Assembly: GCF_004010095.1 (NCBI RefSeq) | Contig: NZ_RRYD01000014.1 | Span: forward strand, 19,657 to 83,656 | DNA from: Lacticaseibacillus hulanensis | GTDB lineage: Bacteria > Bacillota > Bacilli > Lactobacillales > Lactobacillaceae | Length of the DNA stretch: 64,000 bases | Direction: 5' to 3' | Part shown: piece after piece, positions 27,338 to 36,711 of the stretch | How positions within the stretch are numbered: position 1 is the stretch's first letter | Layout of the letters: every line of letters starts with the position of its first letter | Notes under the pieces: generated by a model | The model's database searches: none | What the model was told of the DNA's origin: nothing | Seen by the model: only the letters and a program-made list of their open reading frames with translations | Translations under genes and position numbers: made by a program

Positions 27338-28681
27338 TTAATTAGAACTATCCGACGTATCCAGCTGGGAGGTCGTCTGGGTGAGCTTAATGTTGACGGT
27401 CTTCTTGCTGCTACCACGGTAGTAGGTGACCTTCACCGTATCGCCAACTGCATGCTTGTACAGCTCGGTGTGCAGGTCGGCCATGTTCGAGACGTCATTG
27501 CCGTTAATGGCCACAATGACGTCGTACTTCTTGATTCCGGCTGCCCGGGCGATACTCTTGGTTGTGAAGCTTGCGACCACCACACCGCTTGTGACGGAGC
27601 TTGGCAGCTTCAGAACGCCAGACTGCTGATCAGCTGAAACCTGATCGAGGTCCACGGCGGAAATGCCGAGTGCCGGCCGCACAACTTTACCGTTCGTCAC
27701 GAGCTGGTTGATGATGGATACCACTTCATTGCTAGGAATGGCAAAGCCCATGCCCTCAATTGTGGCACTATCACTACTGCTCGAGGAGGAGCCAGACAGC
27801 TTCATCGAGTTAATCCCGATTATCTGGCCAGCCAGGTTAATTAGTGGACCACCGGAATTACCGTTGTTGATGGCCGCATCCGTTTGAATAACGGTTTGCT
27901 GACTCGTGGTTTGGCCCGTCGTCTCGTCGGTCGCGTTAACCGTCCGACTCTTGGCGGAAATAATCCCCTGGGTCACACTCGTCGCGTAGTCCGTCCCGAG
28001 TGGTGAGCCAATCGCCAGGACGGTTTGACCGGCAGATATCTTGCTTGAGTCACCGAAGCTAGCCGTTGCGGTTACCTTGGTGGACTTAATCTTGAGCACC
28101 GCCAAGTCGGTCACGGCATCCGCGCCGACCTTTGTCGCGGTCAACTTGGTCCCGTCGCTTAAGATCACCTCGAGCTTATCTGAGCCGGAAATCACGTGGT
28201 TGTTGGTGACAACGTACGCATAATCACCGTCCTTCTTATAAATCACCCCGGACCCTTCCGAGTATTCCGTCAGCGTCGAACTGGATGACCCGGAGTTGTC
28301 GCCCCGCCCCGATCCGAATAAATCGCCCCAGGCCCCATCATCTGAGGAACTCTGATTCTGGTAATTAATCACAGATACGACCGCGTTTTTCACCTTTTTA
28401 AACGCGGTTTGTGATGCATCGCTCTGCGTTACGGCCATGTTGGACACCTTGGTCGCGCCGCCACTGTTGCTGGTCGTGGTGATGCCGACACCGCTGCCGC
28501 TGCGGGTGAGCGCGTAGTACGCCGCGCCCCCACCGGCGCCACCGCCAATCACGGCCGCAACAACTGCAACCAAAATAATCTTGCCCCACCCTTTTGGCTT
28601 GCGGGGTGGCTGCTGGTCCCCGTTGTTTAGTGGTTCTTCTGTGAATTGATGTGTTTGGTTATCCATAATGTTCGTGGCCAA
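27338..28681 (-). CDS. htrA: HtrA/DegP-type serine protease
   Basis: Membrane-anchored surface quality-control protease of 447 residues. It has a cytoplasmic N-terminus, one membrane helix (about 34-58), a Ser-rich linker, a trypsin-like domain with His (VVTNNHVISG), Asp (DLAVLKI) and Ser (NNGNSGGPL), and a C-terminal PDZ domain from about residue 335. The TTG at 28681 is 12 bases from AAGGAGG. The ATG five codons later is too far from that site. In lactobacilli htrA usually follows walRKHIJ, as here, but an unrelated gene is inserted between walJ and htrA. Confidence 0.94.
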   Translation of the reverse strand: MATNIMDNQTHQFTEEPLNNGDQQPPRKPKGWGKIILVAVVAAVIGGGAGGGAAYYALTRSGSGVGITTTSNSGGATKVSNMAVTQSDASQTAFKKVKNAVVSVINYQNQSSSDDGAWGDLFGSGRGDNSGSSSSTLTEYSEGSGVIYKKDGDYAYVVTNNHVISGSDKLEVILSDGTKLTATKVGADAVTDLAVLKIKSTKVTATASFGDSSKISAGQTVLAIGSPLGTDYATSVTQGIISAKSRTVNATDETTGQTTSQQTVIQTDAAINNGNSGGPLINLAGQIIGINSMKLSGSSSSSSDSATIEGMGFAIPSNEVVSIINQLVTNGKVVRPALGISAVDLDQVSADQQSGVLKLPSSVTSGVVVASFTTKSIARAAGIKKYDVIVAINGNDVSNMADLHTELYKHAVGDTVKVTYYRGSSKKTVNIKLTQTTSQLDTSDSSN

Positions 28682-28962
28682 AACGCCACCGATCCTCCTT
28701 TACGGTACAGACGCAAAGCGCCCGCAGACTTTAATATTGGAAGCATCTCCACTTCCTGATAATTCTATAATATCGATGGAATGTGACCAAAGTGTGATGA
28801 ACCCAGTAAGGTTTTAGTACGCTTTCTACATAATTAGCATAACATTTTGCCTCACCCAAAATGTTGCCCGCACCAACTATTTACCAACATTTTACAGAGC
28901 CGGCCGGATGCGTTAAGCCTTGCTCGACCGTCAGCACCTTAGCCCTGCACTTTTAGGCCACA

Positions 28963-29008
28963 CAAAAAAACCAGACGGGACAGATTGGTTAAATCTGTTC
29001 CCATCTGG
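28963..29008 (-). terminator. Terminator of the 253-residue protein gene
   Basis: On the minus strand CCAGATGGGAACAGATT pairs with AATCTGTCCCGTCTGG with small bulges, followed by seven T. Confidence 0.85.
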
Positions 29009-29016
29009 GGCGTTAA

Positions 29017-29778
29017 TTACTGAGTGAGACCGATCTTGAACCGCATCATGGTGTTCTTGGCGTCGCGTGCCTGCCGCGCAGTCTTGGCCGCTGTTGGGCT
29101 GGCGGAGCGAATCTCGTTACCCTCGTGATCGTGGTAGATGAGCAATTCCTGTGGCACGGGAATCCAGCGCGTTACGTCGAGGTCGACGTCAAAGCTCTTG
29201 GAGTAGATGGTGCCGCTGATTGGCATGCCAATGTCCCCACTGGTGCTGATGCGCACCGTGAATGGCTTGTCAGGGCCGAAATCGGGCTCGGCTGGGGCCT
29301 TACTGAAGTCCGCCTCGTCGCCAAACTGCTTTTCAAAGCGGGCGTACTGCGTGCCATCGATACCGACAAACACCGCTTCAGAAATGGCTGACAGGTAGAC
29401 GCTCGTTATTTCATAACCCCAAGACTGCATGTAGCTAACCGCGTAAAAGACCCGGTCCAGCAGCTGCTCGAACTGACCACGCCGGTACATCAGCTTGGTG
29501 ACCCGAAGCATCAGGTCGATGTTCAGGTACTCACTGACGGCACTTTCGTTGTGTTCTTCATAGAAACGGCACGCCTCATCGTAGGTCAGCGTGCGGAAAT
29601 TCGTTTCGAAGAACTTCGGGTGTGCTTCCTTAAAGACGTTCAACTTATCGCGGTTGCCCCAGTATGTGACGTGGCTCAAACGCCGCACGTCCTTGATAAC
29701 GTCCTTTTGCGCTGCTTGGACAACGTTATCAACTTCGCGCCAGTTCTCGAAATCCGAATATTTCAGCAAACCTGCCAT
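29017..29778 (-). CDS. Conserved-looking hypothetical protein in the wal-htrA locus
   Basis: Not recognised. 253 residues, soluble, without signal peptide or membrane helix. The N-terminal half is helical and rich in charged and aromatic residues (for example FENWREVDNVVQAAQKDVIK). The second half is richer in strands and prolines (DFGPDKPFTVRISTSGDIGMPISG). The C-terminus is basic and alanine-rich. The ATG at 29778 is preferred because AAGGGA lies about 10 bases upstream. It has its own terminator and sits between walJ and htrA, which are usually neighbours. Good codon usage suggests a real, expressed gene. Confidence 0.7.
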   Translation of the reverse strand: MAGLLKYSDFENWREVDNVVQAAQKDVIKDVRRLSHVTYWGNRDKLNVFKEAHPKFFETNFRTLTYDEACRFYEEHNESAVSEYLNIDLMLRVTKLMYRRGQFEQLLDRVFYAVSYMQSWGYEITSVYLSAISEAVFVGIDGTQYARFEKQFGDEADFSKAPAEPDFGPDKPFTVRISTSGDIGMPISGTIYSKSFDVDLDVTRWIPVPQELLIYHDHEGNEIRSASPTAAKTARQARDAKNTMMRFKIGLTQ

Positions 29779-30008
29779 GAAAATTCGTCCCTTCTCCGTG
29801 TTATTTAATGTCTCAACCGTATACAAATTATTCAATTACATTATAACAGAGTCGCGGTATAAGCCCAAAGAAAAAGTAATGTTAAATCTTCAATGACGCA
29901 AAATTTGCAAGCAGACGTTATCACTAAATTTGTCATATAATTACCGCCAAGATTAACTAATTGCTAGCAATTACGCGTTCTGTTAAACGAGCAATTAAAG
30001 TGCGGTAC

Positions 30009-30039
30009 AAAAAAACCGTCCGGCAGACGGACGGTTTTT
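30009..30039 (-). terminator. Terminator of the wal operon
   Basis: AACCGTCCG pairs with CGGACGGTT, with A- and T-runs outside. It lies directly after walJ. Confidence 0.88.
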
Positions 30040-30053
30040 GATTCACGATTAAT

Positions 30054-30845
30054 TTAGACGACAAAGAGCGGCTGTGCATGTTCGCGCTCCGTGTCGAGCA
30101 CGTCGAAATCATGCCCAACACCTAAGCCTTCTTGCTGCAACATCTGCGCAACGGTCATGTGCGCGAGCGGCCGCGTATTGTTGTGCGCGGAACGGTGGCC
30201 GAGATAAACCCGCTTCGTACGCGGACCAATCACGTCCAGAAGTGTGTTGGCCCCATCCTCATTGGACAAGTGCCCGTAATCGGACAGGATTCGTTGCTTC
30301 AGGCTCCACGGGTACGGGCCCTCCCGCAGCATTTCGATATCGTGGTTCGCTTCCATAATGTATGCGTCCGAATCACGAATGGTCCCGGCCAGCCGGTCAG
30401 AAACATAGCCCGTATCGGTTAGAATCGTAAACGCCCGGTCATCGTGGTGGAACTGGTAGAACTGCGGTTCAGCTGCATCGTGGGACACAGCAAAACTTTC
30501 GATGTCCAAATCATCTAACGACAACGTGGTGCCCCGCTTGAAGATGTGGAGTTGATCGTATGGCAGAATCCCAACGCTCTTTGGCAGGTGGGCAAACGTG
30601 CCCTCGTTCGCGTAAATATTGAGGTTGTGGTACCGCCGCGCCAGAACGCCCACACCAGCCACGTGATCACTGTGTTCATGCGTGATGAAGAGGCTGTCCA
30701 CGTCGTCCAAACTGCGGCCAACGCTTGCCAGCAACTCAGCCATTTTCTTCCCAGAAAAACCGGCATCAACCAGCACCTTGTGTTTCGGTGTCTCAATGTA
30801 TGTTGCGTTGCCCGTGCTGGAACTGGCCAGTACACTAACGCGCAT
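30054..30845 (-). CDS. walJ: MBL-fold metallohydrolase WalJ (YycJ/YycX)
   Basis: Metallo-beta-lactamase-fold protein of 263 residues, the usual fifth gene of the wal operon; proposed to act on DNA and to help coordinate division with replication. The zinc motif THEHSDHVAG is present, along with SSSTGNATYIE at the N-terminus, VSHDAAEPQFYQF and YLGHRSAHNNTR. The ATG at 30845 follows AGGAAG by 8 bases and matches the family start MRVSVLASSS. It is 140 bases after walI. Confidence 0.92.
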   Translation of the reverse strand: MRVSVLASSSTGNATYIETPKHKVLVDAGFSGKKMAELLASVGRSLDDVDSLFITHEHSDHVAGVGVLARRYHNLNIYANEGTFAHLPKSVGILPYDQLHIFKRGTTLSLDDLDIESFAVSHDAAEPQFYQFHHDDRAFTILTDTGYVSDRLAGTIRDSDAYIMEANHDIEMLREGPYPWSLKQRILSDYGHLSNEDGANTLLDVIGPRTKRVYLGHRSAHNNTRPLAHMTVAQMLQQEGLGVGHDFDVLDTEREHAQPLFVV

Positions 30846-30987
30846 GCCAAAATCTTCCTGCTCCAAACTGCCACTACCTTCCTTAATCTATAGCTTCGAT
30901 TCTACCCCATTATTCTAAGGGTTGCATTAAAGCGGCACGAACAAGACGGCCGGGTAATCCCCAAAGTGGAATCCCCCAACCTCATTG

Positions 30988-31797
30988 TTAATGCGTCTTG
31001 ATGACCGCCTTGGTAATGGCGTTAATCCGCTTAATGGACACGCTCTTGGAGTTCTTGCTCTCGATACCAACGAAATACGCGGGAATGTACACCGTGCTCC
31101 CCTTGGCGTCGAGCAACCACGTGTACCCCTTGTTAATCCAGATGACACGGGAGTTCGCGACAATTTCGTTGCTCTGGTACAGCGTCGTGACGGCCTCGCG
31201 CTCACTAATGACGGTCTCGTCATTGCGCATCGTCAGCAACTTGTCGACGTAAGTTTGGGTGTAGCCAGTGAGTTTACCATCGTGGACGGTCAGGATTAGC
31301 TGGCCGCGATCATCAAGGAGCAGCCGGCCGTTAACCTTTTGCGCAAAAACATAACTCGTGTCCGTACTTAGGTATTTCTGGTACACATATTCGTGACCGT
31401 ACAGTACATTCGCGCTGCTTTGCACCCAGTCGGTCAGCTGCGTGGCAACATTATCGTCCTTGCGCAGCGTCAGTGGATTGTTCAGCGTTGCGTCCAGCGT
31501 GACGTAAGCGCCCTTGTTGACGTTGATTGATTGGTCACCAGACTTGGCCACCTGCATGTAGTGGTCCGCCAAATCGTTGTTGCCGCGGCTAGCAAGGTAC
31601 GCGCCGGTGCTGGTCTTCGTCGATAACTCGGGCAGGGCAATGTCGTCATCCTTGATATCACGCATGACCTGATTCGTCCCGCCGGTGGTTCCGGTGCTCA
31701 AGTACACCCGCTGATTTTGGGCCATACTCCAGCCAAGGAAAATGTCGAGTGCAACAAATACGACTAAGAAAATCCATTCAATTCGGCGAAAATCCAT
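30988..31797 (-). CDS. walI: Two-component system regulatory protein WalI (YycI)
   Basis: Membrane-anchored modulator of the sensor kinase WalK. It begins MDFRRIEWIFLVVFVALDI, a single N-terminal helix typical of YycI, followed by an extracytoplasmic domain of about 240 residues. With WalH it normally forms a complex that restrains WalK. GGAGGG is 7 bases before the ATG. 24 bases after walH. Confidence 0.92.
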   Translation of the reverse strand: MDFRRIEWIFLVVFVALDIFLGWSMAQNQRVYLSTGTTGGTNQVMRDIKDDDIALPELSTKTSTGAYLASRGNNDLADHYMQVAKSGDQSINVNKGAYVTLDATLNNPLTLRKDDNVATQLTDWVQSSANVLYGHEYVYQKYLSTDTSYVFAQKVNGRLLLDDRGQLILTVHDGKLTGYTQTYVDKLLTMRNDETVISEREAVTTLYQSNEIVANSRVIWINKGYTWLLDAKGSTVYIPAYFVGIESKNSKSVSIKRINAITKAVIKTH

Positions 31798-31821
31798 AGC
31801 AATCCCTCCTTCCCGTCTCCG

Positions 31822-33228
31822 TTACCGCGTGTTCGCGGCCGAGCTGTCCATGGCCTTGCTGCGGCCACCAGCAGGCGTAACCTCGCTCACTTTCGCCTTA
31901 ATCGTAGCTTCCGTGATTGTGCCATCCATGATGCTTGCGTAGTCATAATAGGTCCCGTTTAGACGCACATAATAGGTTGGCACCAGGTCGATAACCAGAG
32001 AACTATCATCGTCTTTTTCCCACTTGTAACCAGGCTGCACATCGTCAATCTGGCCGTTCGTGAAGCCCTTGGCCCGCACGTTAGCTAGAACCGTTGAGGT
32101 CGAAGCCAGCTTAACCGGGTTTTCCCTAGTTGGTACGGGAACGGACAAATTATCACCAGAAAAATCAATGGTCAAACTGCCATCGGTGCGTGTCACTTCG
32201 ACAGTTCCGCTCATTGTCTGGTTGAACACCGGTAGTCCGTCCACGTACGTACGGAACGTCACCGCTTTTGCGCTCGTGTCGTAGTGGGTAAACCGCACGC
32301 CATCAACACTGGTTGGTTGTAGCTGCATCATCTGCGTGTACGCATCACTTAGCACTGACTTCCGCGTTTTCTTGGGGCCGTCAGTTGCAAAGTTTTCGTA
32401 CTGCATCTGGCTGTCGTTTCGATCCGCAATCAGCCGCTGATTATTGTTGTTAACGGTGTAGAAGGTTTGGTCGCCCACCTGCTTGGAGTCCACCGCGCTG
32501 GTAGACTTGTTGCCCAGTAGTGCGGCGACAAAGTGGTTGGCGCCTTGCTGGTCCACCAGGTAAGCGAACGGCTGCATCGCCAAGCCGTCGGGATACAGGG
32601 CGACCTCGCGCCCGTTCATCCGGCTTTCCACCACGGTGAAGGAGGTGCTGGCCTTGTTGATTGCCCGGTTAATTTTGCCGTAGTCCGGCGTCTTGGCAAA
32701 GCTCAGCCTGCGGACGGTGCGGTTATTATCGTTGACGAGGTCGACCTTTTCGTGCCGCATGTCAATGACAATCCGGGTGAACTCGAACTCACCGCCCCGA
32801 TTTTTAGCTGACTTGGTGAAGAAAAGGCTGTTAAACAGGTGCCAGCTCATCCTGTCGGTGTACACGAGCTGCACGGTGTTGTCCTGAGTCAGCAGCGCGT
32901 CATAGGCACTCACGGTCAGCGCGCGGCTGCCACCAACACGATTAATCTGCGCAGATTGCATCGCTTTGTGCACCCGCACCGCCATATCCGTGTCATTATT
33001 TACCAGCAGCTTTTTGGCGCCGTTCTTCTGTTGGTACACCGCCACTGGCAGGAAGACTTCATCCTTATTTTTTTGACTTGTGGTGTGCGTGGTTGTTTTG
33101 ACTGCCACATCGGTCGTCGCCCGGTGTTCCAAGTGGGCCGGGTTGAACCAGATAATCCAGGTAAAAATCAGGCTGATTGCAACCAAGATAATCAGCGCAA
33201 CCCGGAGGCAAATATCTTTAGCCTTCAT
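31822..33228 (-). CDS. walH: Two-component system regulatory protein WalH (YycH)
   Basis: Partner of WalI in controlling WalK. 468 residues with one N-terminal membrane helix (about 10-28) and a large external domain. The first ATG in the overlap with walK touches GGAGG. The ATG at 33228 has 9-base spacing and begins MKAKDICLRVALIILV, so it is taken as the start. It overlaps the walK stop by 11 bases. Confidence 0.9.
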   Translation of the reverse strand: MKAKDICLRVALIILVAISLIFTWIIWFNPAHLEHRATTDVAVKTTTHTTSQKNKDEVFLPVAVYQQKNGAKKLLVNNDTDMAVRVHKAMQSAQINRVGGSRALTVSAYDALLTQDNTVQLVYTDRMSWHLFNSLFFTKSAKNRGGEFEFTRIVIDMRHEKVDLVNDNNRTVRRLSFAKTPDYGKINRAINKASTSFTVVESRMNGREVALYPDGLAMQPFAYLVDQQGANHFVAALLGNKSTSAVDSKQVGDQTFYTVNNNNQRLIADRNDSQMQYENFATDGPKKTRKSVLSDAYTQMMQLQPTSVDGVRFTHYDTSAKAVTFRTYVDGLPVFNQTMSGTVEVTRTDGSLTIDFSGDNLSVPVPTRENPVKLASTSTVLANVRAKGFTNGQIDDVQPGYKWEKDDDSSLVIDLVPTYYVRLNGTYYDYASIMDGTITEATIKAKVSEVTPAGGRSKAMDSSAANTR

Positions 33229-35113
33229 CCCATTCATCCTCCGAATCCATTGGTTCATAAGGCAAGGAAATGTAGAACGTGCTCCCCTTGCCTTCCTGTG
33301 AGTCAACCCAGATACGACCACCAAGGGCCTCGACGACTTCCTTAGAAATCGCGAGCCCAAGTCCGGTCCCACCCTGCTTCCGGCTGCGGGCCTTGTCTAC
33401 CCGGTAGAACCGGTCGAAAACGTGGTTGATGTCCTTGGCCGGAATCCCCAGCCCCTGGTCGGTAATCGAAAGAATCACGTGGTTGTGGGTTTCCAGCAGC
33501 CGTGCGGTAATCACACCACCATCAGGCGAGTACTTAATCGCGTTGTTCATGATGTTGTCGACCACCTGCATGAACTTGTCCTGGTCGATTTCGACCCACA
33601 AGTCGCGCTTGGTGATTTCACGGCGAATCGAGTAATGCTTCTTTTCCTCTTCGTGCAGGTGCTTGGTCTCGCCAGTGTGTTCGTTGTCCGTCTTCAGCAT
33701 CATGTCGAACCGATCAAGGATATAGTTGAAGAACTCGTTCATGTTGACGGTTTCCTTGTCAATCTTCGTCGTCCCTGAATCCAGTCTGGACAAGGCGAGG
33801 AGGTCGTTAATCATGCGAATCATCCGGTCGGTTTCCTCGGCCGTGACGTTCAAGAAGCGCGGTGCAAGCTTAGGATCCTGCCACGCCCCATCGTTCAGCG
33901 CCTCAATGTAGGACCGCACCGACGTTAGCGGCGTCCGCAACTCGTGCGAGACGTTCGAAACAAACTGCCGTTGCTCACGCTCACTGCGCTGCTGTTCAGT
34001 AACGTCGTGCAGCACGGCAACAATCCCGCTGATAAAGCCCGTTTCCCGCTGAATTAGTGAAAAGTCGGCGCGCAGAATCATCTCGTGGTGTTCTTCGGTC
34101 TCAAAGGTGAGCAACAGTTCCTTTTGGCTCTCGAGCAAATCACGCAGGTTGTAATCGTTGCTAATCTTCAGCAACTTCAAGATTGAAACCCCGATGGCAG
34201 ATTCATCGGTGAGGTGGAGGAAATTCAGCGCTGTTTCGTTAATGATAATGACGTTCCCACGCCGGTCGGTCGCGATAACCCCATCCGTCATGTGGGCGAG
34301 CACCGAGTCCAGCCGCCGTCGTTCAGCCTCACTGGCCTCCTGTGCCTCTTCCACGCGCACGGAAAGATTGTTAACCGCTACGGCCAACTGCCCTAGTTCG
34401 TCCTGCCCGTAAATCTTAACCTGCCCGGAGTAGTCCCCGCGGGCCATGCGAATGGCTTGTTGCTTCATCGCGTCAATTGGCTGGGTTATTGCCCGGGAAA
34501 TAACAATGGAAATGACCATGCTCAAAAAGCCTGCAAGCACCGATGCAATCAGGAAAATACGGATGATGCTGTTCAGGTTATCGTACACGGAATCCATGCT
34601 GGCCTTGATGTAGATAGCACCAATAACGTTGCTGTCGTCCCCCGTGGAATTGGTATTCTTGAGGGGGATTACCTTGGTGTAATTAGAGCTGCCGCTATTG
34701 CCGTCATAGGTGAAACCTTCATACGTTTGCCCGGTGTAAAGGGTGTTTTTAACCTGGGTAATAGTGCTTTTTTGGCCAACGTCGTCCTGCGCGTTAACGT
34801 TGCTGTCCCCACGCACGGTCCCCTTCACGTCGACAACCTGAATGTCCGCGGAGTTGGCGATGCTGGATTCACTTAACAAATTACGAATGTCCGCGTTGGC
34901 ACTCGTCGAATCCTTTTTGGTTAAATCAACGGCCAGCTGGTCCTGAATGTAATTCTCGATGGTAATGCGGCTCTTAAAGCTATCAACGTTTTGCTGCTCC
35001 AACTGCTTAACAAAATACGCCCCGATTAACTCCACGGTAATCAGAACGAGCAGCACGAACACAATCGCAATTTTGAAGTTGATTGATTGGAAGAACCGAA
35101 TTTTCTTATTCAA
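33218..35113 (-). CDS. walK: Sensor histidine kinase WalK
   Basis: Sensor of the essential WalKR cell-wall homeostasis system. Order: membrane helix (about 12-34), extracellular sensor of about 150 residues, second helix near 185-210, HAMP, PAS (AHMTDGVIATDRRGNVIIIN), then HisKA with the phospho-acceptor in SNVSHELRTPLTSV and HATPase_c with GLGIPAKDINHVFDRFYRVD and GGTGLGLAISKEV. Both candidate starts are TTG. The one at 35113 is 9 bases from GGGG and gives MNKKIRFFQS, the usual family start. Confidence 0.95.
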   Translation of the reverse strand: MNKKIRFFQSINFKIAIVFVLLVLITVELIGAYFVKQLEQQNVDSFKSRITIENYIQDQLAVDLTKKDSTSANADIRNLLSESSIANSADIQVVDVKGTVRGDSNVNAQDDVGQKSTITQVKNTLYTGQTYEGFTYDGNSGSSNYTKVIPLKNTNSTGDDSNVIGAIYIKASMDSVYDNLNSIIRIFLIASVLAGFLSMVISIVISRAITQPIDAMKQQAIRMARGDYSGQVKIYGQDELGQLAVAVNNLSVRVEEAQEASEAERRRLDSVLAHMTDGVIATDRRGNVIIINETALNFLHLTDESAIGVSILKLLKISNDYNLRDLLESQKELLLTFETEEHHEMILRADFSLIQRETGFISGIVAVLHDVTEQQRSEREQRQFVSNVSHELRTPLTSVRSYIEALNDGAWQDPKLAPRFLNVTAEETDRMIRMINDLLALSRLDSGTTKIDKETVNMNEFFNYILDRFDMMLKTDNEHTGETKHLHEEEKKHYSIRREITKRDLWVEIDQDKFMQVVDNIMNNAIKYSPDGGVITARLLETHNHVILSITDQGLGIPAKDINHVFDRFYRVDKARSRKQGGTGLGLAISKEVVEALGGRIWVDSQEGKGSTFYISLPYEPMDSEDEWDEG

Positions 35114-35269
35114 TCTCAATTTCCCCTAGTAGGCTGGCACGCAAGATAAATCATGCACGTGCCAACTTCCATTAAATCCAAGTCACTTATTGAAGATGCA
35201 AATATTGATATCAACAAATAACCCGGGCAACATTCCCCCCCGAACCTGGGAGTGTTGTCCGGGTTACAC

Positions 35270-35983
35270 TTATTTCTGATCATTTTCAGGGTTGCGCAGG
35301 TAATAACCCACGCCGCGCCGGGTAATCAACCATTCAGGGGTCGATGGGCTATCTTCAATCTTCTCCCGCAGACGCCGAACCGTTACGTCAACCGTCCGCA
35401 CATCACCAAAGTAGTCATAACCCCAAACGGTCTGGAGCAGGTGCTCCCGGGTCATCACTTGAGTCAGGTGTCGTGCCAGGTAGTGCAGCAATTCGAACTC
35501 ACGGTGCGTGAGCTCAATGTTCACGCCGCGCTTGGTGACCGTGTACGCATCGGGGTGAATGACCAAATCGCCAACCGTCAAATCCTGTGTTGGGGTCGTG
35601 GCCTCCGCAACCTTTTCGGTATCACTGCGGCGCAAGTTAGCCTTGACCCGCGCGACGAGTTCACGGTTTGAAAACGGCTTGGTCACATAATCATCGGCAC
35701 CGAGCTCAAGGCCCAGCACTTTATCGATTTCGCTATCCTTCGCCGTCAACATGATAATTGGTGTGTCGTTGTCCTTGCGAATCCGCCGTGCAACTTCCAG
35801 ACCATCGATTTTTGGCAACATCAAATCAAGGAGCACCAAATCAGGATGCTCGTCGTTGTACTGGCTCAGGGCTTCTTCACCGTCGAACGCGGTGACCACC
35901 GTGTAGCCTTCTTTTTCGAGGTTGAATTTGACGATATCCGAAATCGGTTTTTCATCGTCAACTACTAGTATTTTCTTAGCCAT
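35270..35983 (-). CDS. walR: Response regulator WalR
   Basis: OmpR-family regulator of 237 residues that controls peptidoglycan hydrolases and wall metabolism. The receiver domain carries the acidic pair (VVDDE), phospho-acceptor Asp53 (LVLLDLMLP) and Lys in MLTAKDSE. The C-terminal winged helix has [16 protein letters not shown] and [12 protein letters not shown]. The ATG at 35983 follows TGGAGGG; the longer ORF extends into the promoter. First gene of the wal operon. Confidence 0.97.
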   Translation of the reverse strand: MAKKILVVDDEKPISDIVKFNLEKEGYTVVTAFDGEEALSQYNDEHPDLVLLDLMLPKIDGLEVARRIRKDNDTPIIMLTAKDSEIDKVLGLELGADDYVTKPFSNRELVARVKANLRRSDTEKVAEATTPTQDLTVGDLVIHPDAYTVTKRGVNIELTHREFELLHYLARHLTQVMTREHLLQTVWGYDYFGDVRTVDVTVRRLREKIEDSPSTPEWLITRRGVGYYLRNPENDQK

Positions 35984-36016
35984 ACTTTTCCCTCCATTAA
36001 TGGGGTTCCGCCTTAT

Positions 36017-36045
36017 ATTATACTTGTTAATCCGACTAGTAGCAA
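36017..36045 (-). promoter_or_regulatory. walR promoter
   Basis: On the minus strand TTGCTA (36040-36045), a 17-base spacer and a perfect TATAAT (36017-36022), 33 bases before the walR start codon. Confidence 0.75.
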
Positions 36046-36131
36046 AGCATCTGCGAAAGCGGAACCAAAAAAGTGGCTTAATTTCCAAAAAATGCGTCAA
36101 GCAAAAGGATATTGAACCGTCTGCGTAAACA

Positions 36132-36173
36132 AAAATGGCACCAACACCTAACTTATGGCATTGGTACCATTTT
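36132..36173 (-). terminator. Terminator of the mannose PTS operon
   Basis: AAAATGGTACCAA pairs with TTGGTGCCATTTT (one wobble) on the minus strand, followed by a T-run. Confidence 0.8.
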
Positions 36174-36204
36174 CATTTAGACTAAGCGGCAATTCGTCGC
36201 CAAG

Positions 36205-36594
36205 CTATTTTTGCTTGTGGAAAATTTTGGCGTATACCCCTTTGAACCCACGCGAGAGCACCTGGAAGAAGCTAAGCGACCACAAAATATGATCCGCGGG
36301 AATGTATTCACGAATAGCACGCAACACTTTGTGCGGTTCTTTCGTTGCAAAGGAGAAGTCAACACCTTTTTTGGTCCGAATGGCAAAGCGCGGAATTTTC
36401 CGCCCACCGAACAATTTCGAAGCAATGACGTAATCCACCGCTTCCCAAGGAATTTGAATGTTCCGATTGACGTCACGGTCGTCGTAAAATTCAAACGCGT
36501 GATCGCCAACCATGATTTTACCGTACGTGCCCAAGCCCATGAATGACGTGGCCTTCTCCGTTAAATCGACCTTTGTGTTGAGTGATTCAACCAT
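36205..36594 (-). CDS. manO: DUF956 family protein ManO
   Basis: Small cytoplasmic protein of 129 residues that accompanies mannose-class PTS operons in lactobacilli, listeriae and enterococci and has been reported to dampen their expression. The sequence has DLTEKATSFMGLGTYGKIM, IPWEAVDYV and the basic IPRFAIRTKKGV, typical of DUF956. GGAGG lies 7 bases before the ATG. 117 bases after the IID gene. Confidence 0.85.
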   Translation of the reverse strand: MVESLNTKVDLTEKATSFMGLGTYGKIMVGDHAFEFYDDRDVNRNIQIPWEAVDYVIASKLFGGRKIPRFAIRTKKGVDFSFATKEPHKVLRAIREYIPADHILWSLSFFQVLSRGFKGVYAKIFHKQK

Positions 36595-36711
36595 TGCTGT
36601 TACCTCCTGTGTTCCTTAATGATTGCAGTATACGCGTCTCAAAAACAAGAACCCAGACAACGAGTGTCTGGGTTCTTGCACCATACATTTAATCTAGCGG
36701 TAAACCACTGA

